DNA of 6,121 nucleotides, taken from NCBI GenBank assembly GCA_964528575.1, contig CAZGTQ010000369.1, forward strand, positions 1 through 6,121, given 5' to 3'. Each line of letters begins with the position of its first letter. Position 1 is the stretch's first letter. The notes under the pieces were generated by a model. It had not been told where the DNA came from. It worked only from the letters and a program-made list of their open reading frames with translations, and did not search any database. This DNA is from CAZGTQ01 sp964528575. GTDB taxonomy: Bacteria > Planctomycetota > UBA1135 > GCA-002686595. The position numbers were made by a program, and so were the translations under genes. This document shows positions 1 to 5,622 of this stretch, piece by piece.

Positions 1-16
1 TTCGGGCGAGTGACAT
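1..16 (-). CDS. Start of an unidentified gene, cut by the window edge
   Basis: Reading leftward, an ATG (bases 16-14) opens a frame beginning Met-Ser-Leu-Ala-Arg and runs off the window. The support is the ribosome-binding site: AGGAG lies six bases upstream of the ATG, one of the best Shine-Dalgarno matches in the window. The gene would follow uvrC in the same direction after a gap of about 112 bases, so it could be the third gene of that transcript or have its own promoter. Five codons are too few to name a product. The alternative is a chance SD/ATG pair. The next few hundred bases to the left would settle it. Confidence 0.4.
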
Positions 17-39
17 GGCAAGCTCCTGCCTTGGAGCTT
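14..39 (-). promoter_or_regulatory. Hairpin that masks the ribosome-binding site of the left-edge gene
   Basis: On the minus strand, AAGCTCC (39-33) and GGAGCTT (26-20) are perfect inverted repeats around the six-base loop AAGGCA. The GGAG of the 3' arm is the Shine-Dalgarno core, and the ATG follows six bases after GGAG. Folding would hide the ribosome-binding site. This geometry is typical of translational control by RNA structure, for example thermosensors, ligand or protein binding, or release by translating ribosomes. No T-run follows on either strand, so it does not look like an intrinsic terminator. The hairpin is seen directly. The regulatory role is inferred. Confidence 0.4.
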
Positions 40-128
40 ACGGCGGCCGCACCGTCCACGGTGGAGACTTCTCGCGTGTGCGGCTGCTCGCATTCGTTCC
101 GCAGGCCCTGTGAGCCGCGACGCGAGCG

Positions 129-2000
129 TCAGCCGCCCCCGTCGCGCTTGGCGAGGTGGTCGAGGATCGTGCGGGCGAGGCTCGGGCCGATGCCGGGTAG
201 GGCGCCGAGCTCCTCGACGCTCGCGCGGCGGACGCCCTCGACGCTGCCGAACGTCTTGAGCAGGAGCTTGCGGCGCGCGGGGCCGACGCCGGGGACCGCG
301 TCGATGCGGCTCTGGATGCGGCCGCGCTCCTTGCGGTGGTACGTGATCGCGAAGCGGTGCGCCTCGTCGCGGACGCGCTCGAGCAGGTGGCGCGCGGCGC
401 TGTGGCGCGGGAGCTCGATCGGCGCGCGGTCGGGGCGCAGGTAGACGCGCTCCTCGCTCGCCGCCTTGCGCCGGCCGCGGACGGTGCGCTCGGAGCGCGC
501 CTTGGCGAGCGAGACGATGCGCACGTCCCACGCGCCCGCCTCCTCGCGCGCGGCGAGCGCCGAGGCGAGCTGCTGCGCGCCGCCGTCGATCACGACCAGG
601 TCCGGGAGGTCGTCGTCGTCGAGGCCGCGGCGCAGGCTGCGGCCGACGACCTCGCGCATCGCGGCGAAATCGTCCTGGCCCAGGACGCCGCGCACCTTGA
701 AGCGGCGGTAGCCGGCGCGGTCGGGCTGGCCCGAACGGAAACGGACGCGGCTCGCGACGACGTGCGAGCCCTGGAAGTTGCTCACGTCGAAGCAATCGAC
801 GACCGGGGCCGTCACGTCGCGCGGCAGGTCGACGAGGCGGGCGAGCTGCGCGAGCGCGTCGCGGTCGGCCTCGGACGTCGCGACGCGCTTCTCGAGCTCG
901 TTGCGCGCGTTCTCGCCCGCGAGCTCGAGCATGCGCAACCGCTCGCCGCCCGTCGGGACGACGAGGCGCGTGCCCTTGCCCAGCGTCGCGGCGAGCAGCT
1001 CCGCCTCGGCCGGCCGGCACGGGAGCACGACCTCGCGCGGTACTTCGCGCCGGCCGCCGCCGTAGAGCGCGGTCAGCACGCTGTGCAGCAGCTCCTCGTC
1101 GTCGAGCTGCGAGCGGAACTCGTGCGTGCGACTCTCCGCGAGCCGGCCTTCGCGGAACGCGAGCCGGTGGACGAGCGCGTGCTCGCCGCGGCGCGCGAGG
1201 CCGAGCACGTCGCGGTCGACCCGGTCGCGCGGCCGCACGCCCTGGCCCTCGACCGTCTGGCGCAGCGCGGCGAGCCGATCGCGCCAGTGCGCCGCGCGCT
1301 CGAACTCCAGCGCCTCGGACGCCGCGCGCATGCGCTGATCGAGCTCGGCCTCGAGCTCGGCCGTGTCGCCCGACAGGATCGTCACGGCGCGCTCGACGAG
1401 CTCGCCGTACGCCTGCTCGTCGACGAGGTCGACGCACGGCGCCGAACACAGCCCGATCTGGTGCTTCAGGCACGGCCGCGAGCGGTGGTTCATCACGTTG
1501 TCCGTGCAGTCACGCAGCGGGACGACGCGGTGCAGGTCGGCGAGCGTGCGGCGCACGCGGTAGGTGCTCGCGTACGGGCCGAAGAAGCGCGAGCGGCCGG
1601 CGACCTTGCCCGCCTTCGGGCTGTGCGCGCGGACGAACTTGAGCCGCGGGAAACGCTCGTCGAGGTCGACCCGGATCATCAGGAACGACTTGTCGTCCTT
1701 GAGCCGGACGTTGTGCGGCGGCTTGTGCTGCTTGATCAGCGTGTCCTCGAGCAGCAGCGCCTCGGCCTCGGTGCGCGTGACGATCGTCTCGACCGACGCG
1801 GCGTCGCGCTCGAGGAACCACACGCCGAGCCGGCCGTCGCCGCCGGGGCGCCGATACGCGGAGAGCCGCGCGCGCAGGTTGCGGCTCTTGCCGACGTAGA
1901 GCACGCGCCCCGTCTCGCCGCGGAAGAGGTACACGCCCGGCTTGTCGGGCACGCCCTCGGCCGACCAGCGCGGCGCCGGCGCCGTGTCGGAGGAGCTCAC
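129..2000 (-). CDS. uvrC: UvrC, excision nuclease subunit C
   Basis: This is a complete UvrC of 623 residues, close to the usual 600-620. It makes both incisions around a bulky DNA lesion after UvrB has loaded. The N-terminal GIY-YIG nuclease (about 18-100), which makes the 3' cut, shows GVY (22-24), YVGK (35-38), Arg45, Tyr49, Glu85 and Asn97. Four cysteines (165, 177, 185, 189) have the 12-8-4 spacing of the E. coli UvrC iron-sulfur cluster ligands. A UVR motif for UvrB contact lies at about 213-248. The C-terminal RNase H-like nuclease, for the 5' cut, has Asp405 in CFDVS, Asp443/444, Asp472 in VIDGG and His548 in DEAHRFAI. Tandem helix-hairpin-helix DNA-binding motifs fill about 561-615, with PGVGPA and PGIGPS. 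The GTG start overlaps the uvrB stop as GTGA, and GGAG lies eight bases upstream. No Met codon is available near the conserved N-terminus. Identity is essentially certain; the GTG start is very likely. Confidence 0.97.
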   Translation of the reverse strand: MSSSDTAPAPRWSAEGVPDKPGVYLFRGETGRVLYVGKSRNLRARLSAYRRPGGDGRLGVWFLERDAASVETIVTRTEAEALLLEDTLIKQHKPPHNVRLKDDKSFLMIRVDLDERFPRLKFVRAHSPKAGKVAGRSRFFGPYASTYRVRRTLADLHRVVPLRDCTDNVMNHRSRPCLKHQIGLCSAPCVDLVDEQAYGELVERAVTILSGDTAELEAELDQRMRAASEALEFERAAHWRDRLAALRQTVEGQGVRPRDRVDRDVLGLARRGEHALVHRLAFREGRLAESRTHEFRSQLDDEELLHSVLTALYGGGRREVPREVVLPCRPAEAELLAATLGKGTRLVVPTGGERLRMLELAGENARNELEKRVATSEADRDALAQLARLVDLPRDVTAPVVDCFDVSNFQGSHVVASRVRFRSGQPDRAGYRRFKVRGVLGQDDFAAMREVVGRSLRRGLDDDDLPDLVVIDGGAQQLASALAAREEAGAWDVRIVSLAKARSERTVRGRRKAASEERVYLRPDRAPIELPRHSAARHLLERVRDEAHRFAITYHRKERGRIQSRIDAVPGVGPARRKLLLKTFGSVEGVRRASVEELGALPGIGPSLARTILDHLAKRDGGG

Positions 2001-4060
2001 CGCGCCAGCTCCACTCGCTCGAGCTTGCGCAGGCGGTCGCGCAACGTCGCGGCCTCCTCGAAGCGCAGCTCGTCCGCGGCGCGCGCCATGTCGTCGCGCA
2101 ACCGGGCGATCTCCGCCCGCAGCTTCTTCGGCTCCCACGTCATGGCCTCGTCGAGCTCGTCGACCTCGTCGCCGTCCTCGGCGACGCGCGCCGCGGCGAC
2201 CTCGACGTAGTCCATGTCGTAGAGGGCCTCGATGCTGTCGCGCACCGGCTTGATGATCGTGCGGGGCACGATGCCGCGCTCGGCGTTGTACGCCGCCTGC
2301 ACCTCGCGCCGGCGCTCGACGACCTCGATCGTCGCGCGGATCGACTCGGTCTCGCGGTCGGCGTAGAAGAGCACGCGCCCCTCGGCGTTGCGCGCCGCGC
2401 GGCCGCAGGTCTGGATCAGCGACGTCGCCGAGCGCAGGAAGCCCTCCTTGTCGGCGTCGAGCACGGCGACGAGCGCGACCTCGGGCAGGTCGAGCCCCTC
2501 GCGCAGGAGGTTGATGCCGACGAGCACGTCGAACTCGCCCAGGCGCAGGTCGCGCAGGATCGCCGCGCGCTCGATCGCGTCGATCTCCGAGTGCAGATAG
2601 CGCACGCGCACGCCGAGCTCCGCGAAGTAGGTCGTCAGCTCCTCCGCCGAGCGCTTCGTCAGCGTCGTGACGAGCGTGCGCCAGCCCGCCTTCGTCACCT
2701 TGCGGATCTCGCCGAGCAGGTCGTCGACCTGCGTGCGCGCCGGGCGCACCTCGATCGCCGGGTCGAGCAGGCCGGTCGGGCGCACGATCTGCGCGGCGAC
2801 GTGGTCGCCGGCATGCTTGATCTCGTACGGGCCGGGCGTCGCGGAGACGTAGACCGTGCGCTGGACGAGCCGCTCCCACTCCTCGTAGCGCAAGGGGCGG
2901 TTGTCGAGCGCGCTCGGCAGCCGGAAGCCGTGCTCGACCAGCGTTTCCTTGCGCGAGCGGTCGCCGCGGTACATCGCGCCGACCTGCGGGACCGCGACGT
3001 GGCTCTCGTCGACGAACGCGACGAAGTCGTCGGGGAAGTAGTTGAGCAGCGTGTACGGCGCCTCGCCGGCCGAGCGGCCGTCCATGTAGCGCGAGTAGTT
3101 CTCGATGCCGTTGCAGATGCCCGCCTCGCGCAGCATCGCGAGGTCGTGGCGCGTGCGCTGCTCGAGCCGCTGCGCCTCGAGCAGCCTGCCGCCGCGCTGG
3201 AGCTCGACGAGCCGCTCCTCGAGCTCCTGCTCGATGCCCTCGATGGCGAGGTCGACGCGCTCCTGCGGCGTGACGTAGTGGCCGGACGGGTAGATCGTCA
3301 CCGCCTTCGCGTCCGCGAGGATCTCGCCGCGCAACGGGTCGACGGTGAGCAGCGCCTCGACCTCGTCGCCGAAGAGCTCGACGCGCGTGACGCGATCCTC
3401 CTCGTACGTCGGCCAGATCTCGACGACGTCGCCGCGCGCGCGGAAGCTGCCGCGGCGGAAGTCGAGGTTGTTGCGCGAGTACTGCATCTGCGTGAGGCGG
3501 CGGAGCAGCGCCTCGCGCTCGATCGAGTCGCCCACCGCGATCGGCAGGGCCATCTCGGAGTAGTTCGACGGCGAGCCCAGGCCGTAGATGCACGAGACCG
3601 AGGCGACGATGATCACGTCGCGGCGCTCGAGCAGGGAGCGCGTCGCGGAGTTGCGCAGGCGCTCGATGTTCTCGTTGCGGCTCGCGTCCTTCTCGATGAA
3701 GGTGTCGGTCGAGGGGACGTACGCCTCGGGCTGGTAGTAGTCGTAGTACGAGACGAAGTACTCGACGGCGTTGTCGGGGAAGAGCTCCTTGAATTCGGCG
3801 TAGAGCTGGGCGGCGAGCGTCTTGTTCGGCGACAGGACGAGCGCCGGACGGTCGAGCCGCTCCATGACCGCGGCCATCGTGAACGTCTTGCCGGAGCCGG
3901 TGATGCCGAGCAGGCACTGGTGCGGGTTGCCCTCGGCGACCCAGCGCGCGAGCTGCTCGATCGCCAGAGGCTGGTCGCCCGTGGGCTCGAACGGGCACCG
4001 GAGGCGGAAACTCCGTGCGCTGGATTCGGGGACATCGGCCATGCTGGAGGGGCGGATCAT
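1997..4060 (-). CDS. uvrB: UvrB, excision nuclease subunit B (damage-verifying helicase)
   Basis: This is a complete UvrB of 687 residues (E. coli: 673). UvrB is handed DNA by UvrA, opens it by ATP-driven strand insertion, verifies the lesion and recruits UvrC. Numbering from the Met at 4060: Walker A GITGSGKT (52-59, Lys58); the SPNKTLAAQ segment (from 77); the beta-hairpin that clamps DNA, with Tyr105, Tyr106, Tyr108, Tyr109 and Tyr114; DESH Walker B (351-354); SATPG (406-410); motif V around GINLLREGLDLP (515-526); and motif VI QTCGRAARN (550-558) with its arginines. A UVR motif closes the protein (about 643-681). Two starts are plausible. ATG at 4060 has GAGGG ten bases upstream. ATG at 4042 gives 681 residues and fits the family length, but has no Shine-Dalgarno sequence. 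I chose 4060 on that basis with modest certainty. It is the first gene of the uvrB-uvrC pair. No recognisable LexA box was seen upstream. Confidence 0.96.
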   Translation of the reverse strand: MIRPSSMADVPESSARSFRLRCPFEPTGDQPLAIEQLARWVAEGNPHQCLLGITGSGKTFTMAAVMERLDRPALVLSPNKTLAAQLYAEFKELFPDNAVEYFVSYYDYYQPEAYVPSTDTFIEKDASRNENIERLRNSATRSLLERRDVIIVASVSCIYGLGSPSNYSEMALPIAVGDSIEREALLRRLTQMQYSRNNLDFRRGSFRARGDVVEIWPTYEEDRVTRVELFGDEVEALLTVDPLRGEILADAKAVTIYPSGHYVTPQERVDLAIEGIEQELEERLVELQRGGRLLEAQRLEQRTRHDLAMLREAGICNGIENYSRYMDGRSAGEAPYTLLNYFPDDFVAFVDESHVAVPQVGAMYRGDRSRKETLVEHGFRLPSALDNRPLRYEEWERLVQRTVYVSATPGPYEIKHAGDHVAAQIVRPTGLLDPAIEVRPARTQVDDLLGEIRKVTKAGWRTLVTTLTKRSAEELTTYFAELGVRVRYLHSEIDAIERAAILRDLRLGEFDVLVGINLLREGLDLPEVALVAVLDADKEGFLRSATSLIQTCGRAARNAEGRVLFYADRETESIRATIEVVERRREVQAAYNAERGIVPRTIIKPVRDSIEALYDMDYVEVAAARVAEDGDEVDELDEAMTWEPKKLRAEIARLRDDMARAADELRFEEAATLRDRLRKLERVELAR
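2009..2012 (-). promoter_or_regulatory. uvrC ribosome-binding site inside the end of uvrB
   Basis: GGAG on the minus strand sits in the last codons of uvrB, eight bases before the uvrC GTG. It supports the GTG at 2000-1998 as the true start. Together with the GTGA stop/start overlap, it supports translational coupling of uvrC to uvrB. Confidence 0.6.
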
Positions 4061-4070
4061 CGCCGATCGG

Positions 4071-4075
4071 CCCTC
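4071..4075 (-). promoter_or_regulatory. Candidate uvrB ribosome-binding site
   Basis: GAGGG on the minus strand lies ten bases before the ATG at 4060. That is at the long end of the usual range. The competing ATG at 4042 is preceded by a C-rich stretch with no purine-rich site. The candidate lies inside the degenerate third repeat copy described separately. Confidence 0.4.
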
Positions 4076-4157
4076 GTCGCCACAGAGCATGTCGGCACGG
4101 TCGTCCCGCCAAAGCGTGTCGCCACATCCAGCACGGTCGTCCCGCCAAAGCGTGTCG
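4071..4157 (-). repeat. 27-bp direct repeat array upstream of uvrB
   Basis: Two copies of a 27-bp sequence are identical at every position (4095-4121 and 4131-4157), separated by nine bases (4122-4130). A third, degenerate copy (4071-4094) abuts the first and matches 17 of 24 aligned positions without gaps. On the minus strand the unit contains the core CTTTGGCGGGACGACCGTG and is flanked by an imperfect dyad (CGACACG / CGTGCCG). The offsets of 27 and 36 bases are multiples of three and about three turns of DNA. The position directly before uvrB suggests an operator or a small dispersed repeat. The function is unknown. Confidence 0.85.
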
Positions 4158-4218
4158 ACGCGGGCGCCCTGCGTGGGTAGGACGTCGGCGGGGCGCGGCG
4201 GCGGGCGCCCGGCTCGGC

Positions 4219-4247
4219 TTGCGCGCCCCTCCAGGGCGCCGTATGTT
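4219..4247 (+). promoter_or_regulatory. Candidate sigma70-type promoter for the finger-protein gene
   Basis: TTGCGC (4219-4224) and TATGTT (4242-4247) are separated by exactly 17 bases. They match the housekeeping consensus at three of six and four of six positions. TATGTT is the most AT-rich hexamer between 4160 and 4306. Transcription would begin near 4254, giving a leader of about 50 bases before the ATG at 4307. Only the motif resemblance and position support this. Confidence 0.35.
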
Positions 4248-4306
4248 GGCCCCTTTCCGCGACTTGGACCCGGTGGCGCCCGGCCGGGAACGCTACGGAG
4301 ACCCCC

Positions 4307-5572
4307 ATGCTCATCGAGTGCCCGTACTGCCACGCGCGCGCCAAGCTGCCCGACAGCAAGGAAGGTGCCAAGGTCCGCTGCGGCGAGTGCAACCGCGTGT
4401 ACGTCGCGCGCGAGCCCGGACGGCGCGGCGCAGGGGCCTCCAAGTCGAATACGGGGCTGCTCATCGGCATCGGCGTGGCGATCGTGGCTGCGGTGCTCCT
4501 GCTCGTCGTCACGAGCACGGATTCGAACCCCACGCCCGTCGCGGTGGACAAGCCGGACGTGGCGCGGAGCGCGCCCGCGGCCGTCGATCTCGTCGGCTGG
4601 GATTCGGAGGCGCTCAAGACAGTTCGCGCGATCCACGAGGCCGCGTACGGGTACGACGAGGGCCGCATCCGCGCGAACCTGCACCCCGCGAAGCTGTGGG
4701 AGAAGGTGCGGGCCGACGCTCCCGAGGACTCGCCGCTGCACCACGCGACGTCCTTCTCCGCCGTCTCGCGCGAGGAGCGCGACGACTTGCTGGACGGCGC
4801 GGTCGAGGAGCTCGTGCGCGGCGAGGCGCGCGAGCTGGTCGGGGAGTGGCGCCCGTACGACGGATCGGTGATCGAGGAGGCCGACGGGGTCGCGACGGTG
4901 CGCGTGGCGGTGACGTCGCGCGACGAGGCGCGGGCCGGCGAGGCGCGCTCGGTCGATTGGAAGCTCGCGCTCGACGGGGACCGCTGGAAGGCGTTCGCGT
5001 GGGAGCGCTACATCGCGCCGGGCGAGATCAAGACCAAGCACCGCGGCCCGCGCGGGGTCGAGAAGGTGACGCTCTCCGACGGCTCGGTCGTCTACGAGCG
5101 CCAGCCCGAGCCGCTCGCCCACCTCGAGGACACGCCGCCGGACGTGCGCAAGCGCATCGACGCGGCGTACGCGACGATGATCGACCTGAACCTGACGCGC
5201 GAGGCGGGCGCCGCGAAGCGCGATCTGGTCGCGATCGGCAAGCCCGCGATCCCGAAGCTCTTGACGGGGCTCTTCGAGATCCCGCTCGAGACCGAGGACC
5301 AGGCGAAGCAGGTCAACCAGATCGTCCAGGCGCTGCGCGAGATCACGGGGAACAACTTCGGCTTCGAGCCGATGCTGCTGGTCGGCTCGGCCGTCGGCAC
5401 GACGGAGGAGCGCCGCACCAGCGCGATCCGGCAGTGGTTCGCGTGGTGGTACAAGTACGCCGACCGCTTCGAGGAGAAGGAAGAGGTCGACGCGCTCGAC
5501 GGACTGCTCGAGCCCAAGAACGAGAAGGAACGCCGTTTCCTCGAGCGCGAGGAGGCGAAGGAACAGCCGTAG
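4307..5572 (+). CDS. Membrane-anchored MJ0042-type zinc-finger protein with HEAT-like C-terminal region, function unknown
   Basis: This gene encodes a complete 421-residue protein. The ATG is preceded by GGAG at six bases. The N-terminus is a four-cysteine finger, Cys5-x2-Cys8 and Cys25-x2-Cys28, with the KVRCGEC core of MJ0042-type fingers. A basic stretch (Arg39, Arg40, Lys46) precedes one hydrophobic segment (about 50-68). By the positive-inside rule the finger is cytoplasmic and residues 70-421 are outside. No signal cleavage site is evident. Residues 100-235 end in beta strands and the pattern VDWKLALDGDRWKAFAW, which recalls NTF2-like domains; this is a guess. Residues 297-347 (AIGKPAIPKLLTGL, then QALREITGNNFGF) resemble a HEAT-type helical repeat. 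A Trp-rich helix (QWFAWWYKYADRF, 376-388) and a Glu/Lys-rich tail follow. The layout would allow a link between the cytoplasm and the envelope, but no enzyme motif is seen. A second finger gene follows after 50 bases and may be co-transcribed. The reading frame is secure; the function is not. Confidence 0.9.
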   Translation: MLIECPYCHARAKLPDSKEGAKVRCGECNRVYVAREPGRRGAGASKSNTGLLIGIGVAIVAAVLLLVVTSTDSNPTPVAVDKPDVARSAPAAVDLVGWDSEALKTVRAIHEAAYGYDEGRIRANLHPAKLWEKVRADAPEDSPLHHATSFSAVSREERDDLLDGAVEELVRGEARELVGEWRPYDGSVIEEADGVATVRVAVTSRDEARAGEARSVDWKLALDGDRWKAFAWERYIAPGEIKTKHRGPRGVEKVTLSDGSVVYERQPEPLAHLEDTPPDVRKRIDAAYATMIDLNLTREAGAAKRDLVAIGKPAIPKLLTGLFEIPLETEDQAKQVNQIVQALREITGNNFGFEPMLLVGSAVGTTEERRTSAIRQWFAWWYKYADRFEEKEEVDALDGLLEPKNEKERRFLEREEAKEQP

Positions 5573-5622
5573 CGAGCCGCCGCGGTCCCCATCCCCCTGC
5601 CCCCATTCGAGTGCCCGACGAC

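Larger units (their letters stand above)
4061..4306. other. Divergent intergenic region between uvrB and the finger-protein gene
   Basis: About 246 bases separate the two divergent starts and must hold promoters for both directions. The left half carries the 27-bp repeat array. The right half carries a candidate rightward promoter and a 7-bp inverted repeat, GGGCGCC (4234-4240) and GGCGCCC (4275-4281), flanking the predicted transcription start. No clear leftward promoter was found. No tRNA or other RNA gene is visible. The uvrB frame stays open upstream here, but nothing resembling UvrB is encoded before 4060. Confidence 0.6.

Noticed and set aside
119..130. GACGC-GA-GCGTC hairpin at the end of uvrC as a terminator
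   Set aside because: The stem is five base pairs with a two-base loop, overlaps the stop codon and is not followed by a T-run. No convincing terminator was found between uvrC and the left edge.
336..2210. Plus-strand open frame of 624 codons antisense to uvrC
   Set aside because: Its composition is Arg/Ala/Glu/Val-rich with no motif, and it lies wholly opposite conserved uvrC and uvrB codons. This is a typical shadow frame of a GC-rich gene.
129..4148. A single minus-strand open frame of 1339 codons spanning all of uvrB and uvrC
   Set aside because: Only the last 623 codons are real (uvrC). The upstream part reads uvrB in a shifted frame, giving an Arg/Ala-rich sequence with no family resemblance. 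It is open because stop codons are rare at this GC content, so it is not a UvrB-UvrC fusion.
4071..4157. Repeat array considered as a CRISPR
   Set aside because: There are only two exact copies, a nine-base spacer and an abutting degenerate copy. No cas-like gene is in the window.
2591..4180. Plus-strand open frame of 529 codons antisense to uvrB
   Set aside because: It has the same features: low-information composition, no conserved motif, and exact overlap with UvrB motifs on the other strand. The other open frames on both strands within these genes are explained the same way.
4043..4306. LexA/SOS box upstream of uvrB
   Set aside because: Neither the E. coli-type CTGT-N8-ACAG nor the Gram-positive-type GAAC-N4-GTTC was found. 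CTGT occurs on the minus strand near 4083-4086 without its partner half-site. A lineage-specific LexA site cannot be excluded.
4061..5122. N-terminal extension of UvrB, including the repeated peptide DTLWRDDRA
   Set aside because: The frame is open upstream, but UvrB homology begins about 12 codons after the Met at 4042. The extension runs opposite the finger-protein gene and has no family counterpart. The repeated peptide is a by-product of the DNA repeats having offsets divisible by three.
5573..5622. Terminator or promoter between the two finger-protein genes
   Set aside because: The 50-base gap is C-rich, with no inverted repeat plus T-run and no convincing promoter hexamers. Co-transcription is the simpler reading.
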